Shown here piece by piece: positions 44,943 to 58,250 of a stretch of DNA of 64,000 bases. The stretch comes from Xylogone sp. PMI_703 (lineage: Eukaryota; Ascomycota; Leotiomycetes). The notes under the pieces are model-generated. The model saw only the letters and a program-made list of their open reading frames with translations, was not told where the DNA came from and did not search any database. The translations under genes were made by a program, and so were the position numbers. The stretch spans positions 2,046,001-2,110,000 of the forward strand of contig JAJTUQ010000004.1 in assembly GCA_021399445.1 (NCBI GenBank), read 5' to 3'. Position 1 is the stretch's first letter. Every line of letters starts with the position of its first letter.

Positions 44943-47680
44943 TTAGAAGTTTGTTATCATTTCTCTCGCATTGCCTTCACTCATACTTTCGGGTTCCCAG
45001 AACACCTTTTGGAGTGATTCCTGACTCTTCATGGCGTGGAAGAACATCTCTGGAGATGCAAATTTGGTCGCATTCTTGAGCAACACCTGTAGAAAAACGG
45101 CAAGTGCTGGCGCACAGCTGGATTCGACCTTCTGGAAATATTCCCCGAGTCGCTGCAATGTCGCCAGTTCGCCAGTATCTACTTGAAGCAGGCAAGTACC
45201 TTCCAACTGAGCGATAGAAATAGAACACTTCCTCGGCCTTTCTTGTACCCCGTTGTTGTTAGTACCGTCTTCGTCTGTGCGCAAGTCAGAGCTCCCTGAG
45301 AGAATATTTCGCAGTGCATGCGTGGCATCTTGATCCCCGGATGCGCTTCGCAGGGCGTAATGTTTTTCTGTGAAGTGATAGAGGATCCGCAGCCAAACAA
45401 AAATATATATCTTAACACTGTCTGGCTCAAATAAGCTACCAATTTGAACGAGGACCACAAAACCATCCAACGGGTAAAATAGAAGTGGGCAATCGTTAGT
45501 ATTAAGTCGCTCAAGAGTTCTGGATAAAGTTTGGCTGAGCGATGTAGATAGGTCAGTGGAGACTACCGATGTGCTCGTAAGAGAAGACATAGCCAAAGCG
45601 TCGGATCCGTTGGAAAGGTGGTGCAAAGCACGCTTTAGTGCTGATACTGTTGCATCTGTTTCCGCTGATTTATGGGAGTTCAGATCGTCGATAGTGTTGC
45701 ATATTGATGATAGAAGAATTAAGATCAAAACTTCGTCGTGGAACCGGTGTTGGAAGGCTTGAGAAAGGGTCTGTATCCAGCTCTTCTTGTTGACATAGCT
45801 CCAAAGCGACACAAGAGGAAGCGCAGCTACCAGCCTTTCTTTTGTAGGAGTCTCGCCGTATTGGACAAGGAAGTGTGAGCATGCGTCACAGCACACTAAA
45901 GAAGCTATAACATCTGTCTCGGGGTAATTTCCAAGAACGAGGGGAAACTTGTGCTTTGAATTGCTTCCCACTGCTGGAAACCCCTCTGTCTCAATATCCT
46001 CCGGCGGATTCTTCAACAATAAGCAAAGTATCACATCTGTCTCCCCGCATAGATCGCATGTCCCATAGCAATTTTCATAATAGTGCTGACCATGAGAAGC
46101 ATCCCACTTCCGCATACCTTCATAACCTTTCAGAAATAGGAGGTTGAGAGGCGGGGTGCTATGCTTTACTGTGCTTGTTTCTGATCCACGAGTGGGTCTT
46201 GCCTTTAGTGTGCGACTAAAAGCAGTGGAAACCGGCCCAAGTGTTGATGATATGGTTCCCTCCGACGAACAAATTTCATAGCTACGTACACAAGAATCAA
46301 CTGCCCAGTCCCGCTCTCGCTTTTGCTTAATGTCTATGCTAAGCACCGAGGAGAATAGCTCCCAGTTCCTTTCATGACAAGCGCGGAGAGATTCTCTTAG
46401 CTTTTCGATTTTCGATGAGTCGCCGCTTCTATCGCTGGATTCTGGGGAATTGATAGCTGAAATACTCGGTTGAGCCCTCAATTTCGCGATCAAATCTCGG
46501 ATTAAGCTAGCTCAAGTTCCTGTTCGTCTGGTCGATCAATCTCCACCGGGTCACGCATTTGAATTCTTTGATTGGAAACCCAGCTCCGCACATCATCTGC
46601 TCGGCCTCTTGTATGCGCCGTTAGAATCAATGTATCCAAATCTTCGTAACTTTCCAAAAGCACCTGGGTCGTTCTTTCATCTAGGGTGTTGGTATAGGTT
46701 TTGTTAAGATCAAGGAGCTGGCCGCTAGAGAGTACCACAGTATCTTGGTCTGGTTTACGTGGTAGCGGAATTTGCACGTTATGGAGTTCCGTGTAGCTAA
46801 TCTTAATGTAGATCCTCCCATGTTGTAGAATATTCAATATTGAGCCGCTGCTTGCCTTCTGGCAGAAGAGCACGAAAACATCCTTTACTTTGAAGAACGA
46901 AAATGTCACCAGTCTCGAAATTGTGAAATAGAAACAAACAGTCTGGGGTTACAGCAAAAACAGATTTGCCAACGGAGATGTTGCATAACATTGGGCGTTC
47001 AAGGGATGATGCGAAAACAACTACTACACACGCAGTCCCATGAATCCTTGCCACGCCAATATCCAGAGCGAAGTTTCCGACAAGCCTCTCGTCAATCTCC
47101 CCATCAGTGAGCAGGAACCAGACGTCACTACTAATTAGAGAGGTCCTAAACTCCATATTCCGAAGAAGAGCTGTGGGATTTGTGCCTCCTGATGAGTCCA
47201 CTGAGTCGAGTTCATCAATTCGGACGATCTGATGAGCATGACTACTCCAGGGCAGTATCTGCGTGTCCCCTTTTCGCGCGGTAGAGAGCCCATCCGTCAA
47301 TGTTGTGATAGCATCTTTCTCGACTTGAAGGATCTTCCCGGCAGTACTCCCTGAGACATCCAAGGCGAAGACGGCTTTGCTCTGCGAGAATTCTACAGCT
47401 GACGCTGTGCCTTTGCCTTTCTCAAGTTTATTAGAGCCTAATCCGCGATGAGTGTCTGGAGAATCGACTCCTTTGGAAGGCCCTGCGGAGGTTGGGTCGA
47501 AATGATTAAGTGGACTCCGGTTGAGACTGAAGCCTATATTTGCATCGTTAGAATGCGTCAATGAACAGTCACAGAAATAGACTTACGATTTCTGATACTT
47601 CGGAAGAGACTACCACCGCTAGCATTGGTCTTTCCTGCTTCGCCATCAAGGTCCACGCCGTCTTTCGGGTTATTTGACAT
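44943..47680 (-). pseudogene. von Willebrand factor type A (VWA) domain gene with two frameshifts
   Basis: The best start is 47680, with exon 1 at 47587-47680 and a 53-nt intron (47534-47586, CTAAC branch). The VWA domain follows: AVFALDVSGSTAGK carries the MIDAS D-x-S-x-S, SSGGTNPTALL its Thr and WFLLTDGEID its Asp. Near 46804 the frame shifts by one base: WEDLH ends in the first frame and KISYTELHNVQIPLPR continues in the next. A second shift near 46505 separates EIDRPDEQELEL from IRDLIAKLRAQPS. The remaining frame to 44943 encodes a C-terminal region with Cys pairs (CYGTCDLCGE, CCDACSHF). An open frame upstream to 47889 could hold more N-terminus in another phase. Intact relatives are fungal cytosolic VWA proteins of unknown role. 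Confidence 0.72.
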
Positions 47681-49498
47681 AACGAGGCTCTCGGTAGATT
47701 GTAGGAAGGTCGAAGAGGAATAGTAGTAGTGGGTAGTTCGTTACTGTCGAAGGCACTGGTGTATTCAACAGTTTCGATAGCTGACTCAACCAGGTGAGAA
47801 CTACAAGGCTTTTCTATACTCCTCTTGCCTGCAGGATGAAGTGTCTCAACGGAGCCGATGAGGCTGGGCTCGGATTGTGATATAGGCATGGTCGGTTCGC
47901 TAATGTGGGATGTTTGCACCTGATCAATGGGCTTATGGAGATATCTAAGAACACTGATACAAAACAATAGCACGCATTGCTGTGTACCATCTCATCGAAA
48001 TTGCTGAATTACATCGACGATACTAGAGCCTAACCATCCAGCATACTTATTTAATCGGATCTAACGAATTATTTGTGAACTATATACAGTCGATTTCAAT
48101 CATATCACTCTTTTTCTTGGATCAAGCGTTCTTCTTTAGATGAATTCGTCGGGGTTGACGATTTTGGGGGATACCCTATGTCCGCAGTGCATTCCTGTGA
48201 CTATGTCCCTACTATTGCAATCTTCTTTGACAGTCTTGGTGTCAGTTTTGCGACGACGGATGGTGCCCAGTTCCAGTCGATTTTTCTAACTAGACCCCAC
48301 CTTCAGACTCCCAAACAAAGTTAATCCCCTCTCCTAATACTTATGCTCAATATATACTTCCAGGCGAGTATGATGATGGTAGGAATGGCGGCTTTGGTGG
48401 GGCATCATAACCCCAACTAGAACTTGAAGGGCCTGCAGTAGCGGGACGTTGTGGTGAAGGCGATGCCCGTTTGATATGCAACGGAAGTGCCTGTGAGACA
48501 GGAGTCGGATGAGAGAGAGCTCTTTTGGATGGATCGATGGATGATATGAAGGCTTTAAAAAGATAATAATGAAAGAATTCAACTTTTACTCTCAATATAA
48601 TAAGAGCCAGACCTAGAAATTAAAATGGTGAACTTTCAAAGACATGAGAAGGCAACTAAGTAAATAGTATACTATTAATATGTAGTAGTTAGTATAAGTT
48701 AATAATAAAATAGGCTTTTCAGATAAGTGTGATGCAATGAGGAACATCGACAATGCTCAAGGGATGGAGTCAAAGTTGACTGTGCACTTCCCCAAGATAA
48801 TCCCGCATCTACACGGGAGGATCGTTACCTTTGCTGAAGGTAATATTATTCTTTGCTTATATGAGTTCTTGTGAGTTTCTATGAAGCCCTTCCCAATTCA
48901 AGACTGGTTGCCTCCTGCGCATATTGTTCGGAATGAGGCAGGCGGGGTTCGGAACGGGGCACAAACTGACGAAGTAGCCAGAAACTGCGACTGCAAGTGA
49001 AACTAGCTTTCGGTCTTCTGGGTAACTATTCGCGACATTGTTCCTTGTGCTCAGATAAAAACCAGACGGCTCAGCCCTGTACTTCTGTAGCCACGGTCAG
49101 CTCTCGTACGGAGCTTGTGGCCAGGATTTATTTGTGCGTTTTACCGGTACTTTGTGCTGGAGATCACCTCCGCCGCCTGTCTACACAAACGCGACATGGC
49201 TAAGAATCTGAGAATGTGGGACGCCAACCGTCGCAACAATACTGTGTCAAGGCCTGGCTCCTCACACTGAGGTAGTGTATTGAGTACACTACTATACAAC
49301 ACATACAAAGTCATGATCATGTACTGGGACGTTGAAGATGGAAGCCGCGGCTAGGTGCTTTCTAAGCGGAATTTAGGGGCGTGGTGCGGAATAGCTTCCC
49401 AAGAAGACGATTACGCGTCGACCCAACCTCTTAGCTATTGTCAGCGAGGATAAGGAACCTGTAACTTGATCTGTTAAGCACATAGGGTAAAGAAAATT
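47681..49498. other. 1.8 kb intergenic region with a proline-rich orphan frame
   Basis: A minus-strand frame at 48347-48595 ends with a Ser/Pro-rich stretch (HIKRASPSPQRPATAGPSSS) and could be an exon or remnant of the VWA gene 5' side or of a lost gene. It has no ATG and no resolved partner exon. The remainder is AT-rich without other signals. Confidence 0.35.
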
Positions 49499-51886
49499 AT
49501 GCAGCAGGTCGCTATCACGAAGAGACGCTCCAGAGCCAAAGGTCCGGGAGAACGCAAGAGAGCAATCTATGTACCCGAGGCGTGTACAACCTGTAAGAAG
49601 AGGAAGGTTCGGTGTAATGGGAAGGTTCCTTGCGATGTCTGCAGAAAGTATTCTATTGATTGTCAATACCTCGCTGCTTCGAAAGCTCGCCATCCCTACA
49701 CACCTCATTCGATTGCTGAAGATGAACAAGCTCTCCCGGATATCGATGAAGCATCGGAGCAGCCGTGAGCACCTTCAATACATTCTGTGTCATTATTCCA
49801 GGCAACTAACATAGAACTAAAGGAGCTTACAACAACTCACCAACCTTGTGACATCATTACAAGAGAAAGTGACTACATTAGAACAACGTATCCATTATAA
49901 TACGCTAACTCCACCGACGAGCGACCGTGACGAACTACAACAGTACAAAGCTCCCGATATTGTTGGTCAACATGTACCCAATTCAAACACCGCTCAATTT
50001 CAAAGAAGCAATCCTACTGCAGAAACGCATAGTATACGCTCTCCTTCTCCACCCCTACCGGACTTTAACGGGCCAACCAGCTCCAACTTCAGCTTCAGCA
50101 TTGCCAAAATGATCTTGAAACAGGCGAATGAGGGATTTCAAGGACCTGAGGTAAAAGTTGCCGAGATAGCTGGCTCCGTAGCTGCAGCCGAGGAGGAGTT
50201 TGACACCTTGGAGGAAGATCATTCGATGATATACCTTAGCCTCTGGAATTCCATTGACTTGGAAGAGGCACTTCGCCTTATCGATGTGTACAATGAAGTT
50301 GTTGGGATTTTACACCCTCTTATCGATATTGACAATATGAAGAGGCAGGCTGAAAAGCTTTATTCTACAGCAGGTCAAGTTCGCTTCTCAAGTGAAGATG
50401 ATGAGGTTAACCACTTGACGATAGTCATTGCAATAGCCCTCTTAGCGGAGGGAGGTGGATATGATAGTACCGCTGTTCAGCTGCAAACGAGCCTTCAATC
50501 AGTAGTAGCTAAGCATATTCTCAGCAATAAGTTTGTTCTACGGAAACACATTCTGCTCCTGCTTACAGTAAGACTTCCTGGATATCGAAATAAGGAACTC
50601 AACTAACTATCCAAAGGGCATTTGCCATATGTTTGAGGACAACTGGCGCTTAGCTTCGCGCACAATTGCTATTGCAGCTCGCATTATAATAGAGGCTGGG
50701 TTACATCGAAAACAAGTCCTACTTCATCGTTTCCCAGATAAAAATGAGCGGGCAGAGATCGTGACCGTGCTTTACACATCAATTATTCTTGATCGCCAGA
50801 TCAATTTTGCCGCAGGCCTTCCGTTTACGTTCAGGGACACCGACATTGATATTCCAGAGCTAGTATGTCCGATACTTTGAACATATGCTCATAACTTACT
50901 AAACATGAAATCAGGAAGATAAGCCATATATGAAGGCAATGGCATCATACGTTCAGTTTGGTGCTCAGGCATGGTCTTCAGTAACTGACAACCGTGGTCG
51001 AATCAAACCATATCCAAGCAACGAAGTCTTTGACTACCTTGACTACCAGGTGCGACGTTGGCAAGAGAGCTTACCCATCCATTTACGTCCTCATCAATAC
51101 TCTTCTGATGCTGAAGTAGAGGGCATCATTGATTCTGGGGCGGAGCGCGCTACTTTCTCCCTCAGATCAATTCTCTACCTCCGAGCAAATCAGATTCGAA
51201 TTCTAACCTCGCGTCCCCTGCTTTTTTCTCTACAATCTATTAACGCTAATCCGCACCGGGTGGCCATTTCTACCGAGATTGCACGGGATACAATTGATAG
51301 GATTGTCGATATAGATGAAAAAAGTGACCTCTATCGAAAACAACAACCCATTCTGAACCATTTTCTCTCTTCGGCATTATCTGCACTGTTTCTTGTTGTT
51401 GCTCATTTCACACGACATGGAAAGCACATAAAAGTGGCCGATGAGCCTCTTGATATTGTTTCAATTCGAGGAAGTATTTCCAAAGCCCTCCGTCTCCTCC
51501 GCTCTTACTCATCCTGCCGTTCCTCTCAGCGTCTTTGGAATAAGTTCACCAACCCGAAGGACTCCCTGTCGCCTTTTGGACTTCTCCAAAGCCTTGATGA
51601 AGCTGACAGTGCCTCGAACGCGTCTTCTATTATGGATCTGATGTCGACGAACGTTGAGTATCCGCTTCAGGGGAATGCGTCTCAGGACCATCCACGGAAT
51701 CTTCCCGACAATGAAATGCAGATACCTCTAATGTGCTTTCCTGCGGGAAATCCGGGTATCAGAAATAATAGTGACTTTTCCCAACACAATGATCTTGTGA
51801 ACGAAATGTGGCCGGTATCTTTCTCTGAAATTGGACAATTTTTGGTTGGGAACGATTTCAATGTCTTTTACGATGATATGCTCTAA
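49499..51886 (+). CDS. Zn2Cys6 transcription factor with fungal-specific TF domain
   Basis: Exons 49499-49764, 49823-50567, 50617-50862 and 50915-51886 give 742 aa. All introns (58, 49 and 52 nt) have GT-AG ends and ACTAAC-type branches. The zinc cluster is at residues 29-56 (ACTTCKKRKVRCNGKVPCD followed by CRKYSIDC). After the first splice comes a leucine-rich dimerisation coil (LQQLTNLVTSLQEKVTTLEQ). The middle-homology region has IYLSLWNSIDLEEALRLIDVYNEVVGILHPLI and, after a splice, MFEDNWRLASRTIAIAARIIIEAGLH and an ILDRQINFAAGLPFTFRDTDID block. The protein should be nuclear and bind CGG-type sites. The target is unknown. It lies upstream of the peptidase/oxidase group. Confidence 0.9.
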
Positions 51887-53411
51887 AGTATTCCGCCGTT
51901 ATGTACGGTCAAAATTGGGTTATTGCTGGTCATAATACAAGTAATCAACTACCAGCTAACTGTGAACTCTCGTTTATCTGATTGTTTGTGCATTGTGGGC
52001 TGCACCATATAGTCATGCCAACCCCCTACATCATCTGGCTTTGATGAAGATATTCACTCTCCTTGTAAATCCCGTGCTCTTCATTGATGTCTGCCATTTA
52101 TATTTATATTATATGAAAAGGACCAGAACTTGAAGGAAAGGCGTATTGTATAGCTCACTCGGGGCCGAGATGCTGAAGAGAAAAGGGAGGAAGGATGGAC
52201 TAAAGGGGCTTAGAACCAGAGGCAGGCGCGAATACGCAAACCTTGACCACAGTCGATACCCGTACAGTTGTTCCTATCGTCTCCGAGATATCAAAGCCTT
52301 CCGATCACCTACTTTTGTTGATGTATTGCAGTGTGAGTCGCCGTGATAGTACGTTAAATCCTTCTAAACCTCTACAATCTCCTATTACTAAGCAACTCAG
52401 TTAACTCTTCGAAGACGCCTCTCGCGATATAGAAGTGGCGTTTTCTTGCGGCTCAGCTAATAAACCTCACGATTGTCCGGCAAGGTGCTAGTAGGGCTTG
52501 GCTAGGATTGTCGCGCCTTGGCTTTTAACGACCAACAAAATCTACAACTAATCAATACAGGTCCAGAAAGTAGTATTCATTCTCAATAATTGATATATCA
52601 CACAGAATTATCTAAGTCTTCTGATTAATGACTACTGGAACAGATCGGTGTCCACTTCTAGTCAAAGGGTTAAGTATGAGAGTGTATATACAAGGAGAGA
52701 GTATGGTGATTCGTCCAAGTCGGAGTACATAGAGCCAGAAGTATTTCGAATTTTCGCTTCAGACCGTACTTAAAGCTTCGAGTGAACTAGCGGATTAAAA
52801 TATGATATGGCATCATTTCCTTGCTTACTTCGTCTTTAACATAATACTACTCTGTTTTACGCTGAGCAATTGCCATGGAAGCCGGAACTAGGCCCTCTCT
52901 CAAGGCTACATATAGCCTATTTCTGATGGTCTCTTTTTCCACGAACAGCATATCAGCAAAATGGTCCCTCTCCCTATCTCTGGGACTTGACTATCCCGTC
53001 TCCTCTAAGCGACGGTAAAGCTGTTGCAATAGTTCTTAAATATTACATGCTAAGCTAGGACCGGATTGAGAAGGTCGCAAACGATATCCCCCCACCTTTA
53101 ATTGTGCATTACAGATAGTAAACGATGTACAGTTAAACCGCAGCAGGGAGGAGTGCTGATGAGATATTGCGTATACTCTCCTGCCAATCTAGTGAATGCA
53201 GTTAAGCATGCTCTTCATTAATCAGGCAAAGCGTTCAAACGGGAAGTGGTATCCCGGTATGTGCCATACCTGCAGGATGATAGGAAACTTTAACATGCCT
53301 AATGGGGCAAGAGAGTCAAAAATTTCTGTTCATATATTACTTACGTCTTACCTATGCGTTCTACTCTTTCACTACATCGTACCTGCTCGGTAAACTAGCT
53401 CAGAGTACACA
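51887..53411. other. 1.5 kb intergenic region
   Basis: No gene is supported. The short frames at 52146-52346 and 53196-53393 lack family features. Confidence 0.4.
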
Positions 53412-55907
53412 ATGTTGCTGTCCATATATCTGACAGCCATAATTGTTGGGGGCTTTTCTCTTGCCAGCCCTATTTCTCCCAGTGCTGATCTCTCTCTCCG
53501 GAAGAGGGTCATTCCTGCTACGCATAATCTTCATGAGCGCCATTTGCCTCAGTGGTCTAATCAGTGGACCAAGAGAGACAAAGTACCTGCCCATAATGTG
53601 CTGCCAATGAGAATTGGTATTAAGCAGTGCAACATTCAAGCTGGAGCTGAAAGGCTTCAAGATATGTAAGTCCAGATAGCAACTCTCTGATTGTCATGGC
53701 AGTTTTCTCGAAATATCATTTCTGATGATCTATTTTGATTATTATAGCTCCAACCCTGCATCTGCAAATTACGGAAAGCATATGACGGCAGAAGAAGTCA
53801 TTGATTTCTTCGCACCAGCTCAGGCCACAGTTGATGCCATTGTTGGCTGGCTTACTGATTCAGGAATTGCAGCTGAACGTATTGGGCACTCTGTAAACAA
53901 ACAGGTATGAAACCCTCAGTGATACTTAAGTTCGCTACTTCTCTGACACACTGTTCCTTCTATTCATGTTCAGTGGATTCAGTTTGATGCTACTGTCGAG
54001 GAGGCCGAAGAGCTTCTCTACGCTACTTTCTTTGTCTGGGAACACTTCTCTGGGGCTAAAGATATCTCGTCAGAGGAGTATCATATTCCTGGTCATGTTC
54101 AGGAACACATCGATTATGTCACACCCGGTATCCGGCTGCGGACAAGGAAAACCCAAATGCAGTCGAGTCATGATCTCAAAAAGCGCGCACTCGGACTCGA
54201 AGGTATCCCAGACACTACCACTCTGAGCGGATTCCCAAACCCTAATAATACCACCTGCAGCAGCTTTGTTACGGCCGAATGCACGAGAGGTTAGTGTGTG
54301 ATTCAGGCCCCTGTACCAGTGAAATATCTGACTTTGTCTCAGCACAATATTCCATCCCGAAGGGTACCACAGCTTCTCCTGGAAACGAACTAGGGATTTT
54401 CGAGTCGTCGAACGACCACTATAGCAGAGTTGAGCTTGATGTCTACTTCAGCACACTTTACCCGTGAGTAGGATATTCCTCCAGTGTGAGCTTCGCAAGA
54501 CTAAGTCTATCTTGAGGGATATTCCAAATGGCACATACCCCGAAGAACGTCTAATCGATGGTGCTGTTGGAGCCATCGAGGATCCTTCCAATTTCACCAA
54601 TGTCAAAGACGGCTCTGAATCGGCTCTCGACTTTGATTCGGCAATCCCACTCATCTACCCACAAGGAACAGTTCTATTCCAGGAAGATGACCAGTATTAC
54701 GAATCCCACGGTGGCTACCGTGGATTCTGGAATAGTATGTACAAACTGCCACTGTCCTTCAATAGCATGTAGCAAGCTCACAATTTTTTTTACCGCACAC
54801 AGCACTACTTGATGCTATCGACGGCAGCTACTGTAACTACACTGCATTTGGTGAGACTGGCGATTGTACAGAGGCTGCTTGTTTGGATCCGGTGTACCCA
54901 GATCCCAACCCTGGCGGATATAAAGGCCAGCTACAGTGTGGCGTCTATAAGCCAACCAACGTCATCTCCATCTCTTATCACCAAGTGGAAGGACAGCTAC
55001 CAGATTCATACTTTCAGAGGCAATGCAATGAGTGGCTAAAGCTGGCTTTACAGGGGTCGACTATTGTAACTTCTTCAGGCGACGTCGGGGTCGGCCAGGA
55101 AAACCAGTGCGGTGGTGCTGAGCACCAGATCTTCTCGCCGCATTCTGCTGCCTCATGCCCTTACGTTCTCTCTGTCGGAAGTACTCAGTGGGACAGATTC
55201 CCCAATGCCACAGGGCCAGAGCAGCCTTATGAGAAGCTCAATGAGGTTTCCACAACCAGATTTCCCAGTGGTGGTGGCTTTAGCCAGATATTTGGTATCC
55301 CCGACTACCAGCGCGACGCAGTCTCTGCTTACTTTGACCAAGTCGAGTCAACCTTGGGATTCAGCGGTTACCATCATCCCATCATCGATGGTAATTACTC
55401 CTCTGTTACTGGTGGCGTTTACCACCATGGTGGTCGCGGCTACCCTGATGTAGCTGCTGTGGGCGACCGCCAGGTCGTATACACGGGAAATCAGTGGAAA
55501 CTCATTGGAGGCACTTCACTCTCGTCGCCGGTCTTTGCGTCGGTCTTAACACTTATAAATGAGGCCCGGCTTCAGGCGGGAAAGCCCACCGTTGGTTACA
55601 TACACCCAATTCTGGTAAGTGAATAGTTGGGGAGGTGTATACAAGTATCCGATATAGTGAAACTATTGCGTGGCTAATGCTGATATACTTTGTACAGTAT
55701 GCAAACCCTCAGGTTTTCCACGACGTCACCACCGGTCATAACCCCGGATGTAATAACTCCGCAGGCTTTCCAGCTGCAAAGGGCTGGGATCCAGTGTCCG
55801 GGCTTGGGTGAGTACCGCATACGTAAAATCTATGAGTTAAGAGCTAAAGTAGGATCGATAGGTCACCGAACTTCCCGGCTCTATACGATCTCTTATTTTC
55901 TATCTAA
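53412..55907 (+). CDS. Secreted sedolisin (S53, tripeptidyl-peptidase type)
   Basis: Eight exons: 53412-53665, 53748-53904, 53974-54289, 54343-54463, 54517-54734, 54803-55614, 55698-55807 and 55862-55907. They give 677 aa with consistent phase. A signal peptide (MLLSIYLTAIIVGGFSLASP) is followed by the prodomain (SNPASANYGKHMTAEEVIDFF). The catalytic domain begins after about residue 200 (SSFVTAECTRAQYSIP). The active-site acid pair is Glu317/Asp321 in SESALD, the oxyanion Asp449 lies in SSGDVGVG, and the nucleophile Ser594 is in GGTSLSSP. The C-terminal calcium-type loop region (HDVTTGHNPGC, GWDPVSGLG) is complete, and the last exon adds SPNFPALYDLL. The enzyme acts at acid pH outside the cell, releasing tripeptides or acting as an endopeptidase. 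Confidence 0.93.
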
Positions 55908-56478
55908 GAGCTCCATTTTACTTCTAAGTATGCTTTGGAACTTTATCAATTGTATTGTAACGCCATAGGGCAATCAATGATATATCTTTAAGAAGATCGC
56001 CCATTATAAAAATGGGTGGCACTGCTGCTATACACACCAGCCTTAGGACAGACCGATGTTTGCTAACATCTTGTCAATGAGTGATGAAATTGACATCTGT
56101 ATCCCTTTGTCCTAAGACCCACCCACCACTAAAAACAAGTCTTCGCTCTACCTAAATTCAATCTATCGTACACGGAAGCACGGAATAGAGGTGACAAAAG
56201 ATTGAACTTTATAGCTGTCTAGCATCTGAAGCAGCAGCTTATATACACCACTGTTGTGCTTTCCGCTCAACAACAAACTAAACTCCTCTCTATTCCTGAT
56301 CTCACTACTCATCAAAGTTATAGAATGCCCGGTCCGCCCTGTCGAAGATTATGCCAAACATAAATTTAATTATAACTACTAACTGTAATGAACGAGGGTA
56401 AAAAAACTACCAAGAGAATATTGCATTCCATGTTAACTACAACTTTAACTATATGAACAGTTGTGATTCTCTAGTGCC
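55908..56478. other. Intergenic between convergent genes
   Basis: 3' flanks of the sedolisin and monooxygenase. A pair of inverted-looking segments (atgggtggcactgctg near 56013 and acccacccaccac near 56118) might form a weak stem, but no RNA gene is supported. Confidence 0.35.
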
Positions 56479-58250
56479 CTAATGATCAAGAACTGTTTCT
56501 TGAATCCTACTAGTCTTATTTTGAGCCCACTTATTGAAACTCTGCTCAGCATCTGCAAGAACGTCAAAGCCCAGCAAGCTAGCCTGATATTCTTCATCCC
56601 CCCAATTCCATTTGCAGCTTCTTTGCCAGTCAGACTTTGGCAGCTCGGATATCAACTGATCTCGCTCGATCTGTATTTCACCATCAGGCAGATGGTAGAA
56701 TTCTTGACTCTGGATAGCTCCCCGGACGTTGATTTCGGTTCTTTCTTTCCTCAAGCTCTCATATAACTTAAGTAAAGAACTTAACTGCTCGTATCTTGCT
56801 TTCTGATCTAAGGCTAATCCACTACTGAGAAGTTTACTTAAGAGCAGACCGATAATAGCGCCATCCTCCACCGCCATTGCGGCACCTTGGGCCTGGTATG
56901 GTAGTGTTGGGTGAGATGCATCTCCCAGTAAAGCCACAGTACCCTGAGTGTATGGACGTTGTCAGTGAACGCATTTCACATGTGGGAATTGTGATAGGAC
57001 TTGGGTTACCTTTGTCCACCTATCAAGTTCCCGGTGATGGCAAAGTTTCCATTTTAATGCCGTCTTTAAGCAAGATATCATTTTAGTGAGACTGTATTGT
57101 TAGTTGAAGGGAAGGATCCAAATTTAGGTATTATCTTACGCTGGGTCCCATCCATTAAATTCTTCAATCATTTCTGCTAAGGTGCCTTGTTGTGTGCGGA
57201 TGCCATTTGGTAGGTTATCTGGACAGCTGTAGAATATTCCGGTCAATGCTAACGTTCATTATTGCTCAGTAGCAATAATCGGGCCACTTACATCAGCACA
57301 AGGTTATACTCAGTCTTGTTCCTCACTGGATAAAAAACGACATGTTTTCCTGGCCCCATCCAGACTTGAATATTCGATGCCTCGATTAATTCGGTGATCC
57401 TTGCATCATGGAATGAGGTCAATTGTTCGCGTGAGAATGTACCTCTGTATGCTATGTCACCAGTTTCGGATGGAGGAGACAGTCTATCCAAAATATATTC
57501 TCGTAGTCGTGACCAAAGCCCTGGTCAAAAAGTTAGTGACAGTCGTTCAGACTTTCAGGATATATTTAATAATACCATCAGCCCCGACAACTACATCTCC
57601 TTGAATCTTCCTTCCGTCTTTTAGTAGCACGGCACAATTTCCGTCACTTCCATCGATATTGGAGTAAACATTAACCACCTCGGCGTCCTTTATAAGGCAG
57701 GCACCGGCATGGATAGCCTCCCCGAGTAGTAGATTCTGATATTCAGCTCGATGGATAACTCTGTTATTGATCAGTTAGTTGGGACTCAATTAGTCATCCT
57801 CCACTCTAGATAAGTATGTTCAGAGTCTGTATCAATTTACGTACAGCCATTCTGCACCATATAAGCTCTTAACCCTCTCACCAAGTGGTTTTTCCACGAT
57901 TATACGTCCATCAGAATATCTCCTTAATGTATGGCGTTGCATAGTGATTCCTCCTACCCGCTTCAGCTTTTCAAGTAGCCCAAAGTGAGACATTATTCTG
58001 GTTGCATTTGGTGGAAGCTGGATTCCTGCTCCAACTGGGAGGATTTCGGGGGATCTCTCAAGGATTGTTACTTTGATGGATGGATTACCCCGACGACACG
58101 CAAGAGCGCATGCCAAACCTCCTAATCCTGCACCAACTACAACTACGTGTAAACCATTATGGTTCTCCTAGTTAGTGAAGAATCCGTCAGCTTATCACAA
58201 TTGTTCCAGCGTGAATAACTAACTAGTTTGTGAGACAGGTCTTCCCCCAT
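56479..58250 (-). CDS. FAD-dependent monooxygenase (salicylate-hydroxylase type)
   Basis: Seven exons: 58224-58250, 57845-58167, 57576-57760, 57292-57520, 57140-57226, 57010-57091 and 56479-56943, giving 465 aa. Exon 1 encodes only nine residues. The dinucleotide fold VVVVGAGLGGLACALA follows directly. Other markers: GAGIQLPPNATRIM, VIHRAEYQNLLL, the VVVGADGLWSRLR motif, CPDNLPNGIRTQQG, and GD motif LLGDASHPTLPYQAQGAAMAVEDG that contacts FAD ribityl. Family members hydroxylate aromatic or related substrates using NAD(P)H and oxygen. The donor of exon 2 was chosen as gtacgt at 57844 because it gives WLVIHRAE. It stands head-to-head with a P450, a layout common in fungal secondary metabolism or aromatic breakdown. 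Confidence 0.9.

Noticed and set aside
48347..48595. Proline-rich minus-strand frame
   Set aside because: Opens on a non-ATG codon and no adjoining exon could be found. Noted as a possible remnant only.
56013..56130. Possible inverted repeat between the sedolisin and FAD monooxygenase genes
   Set aside because: Pairing is short and broken, and no RNA family or transposon end is apparent.
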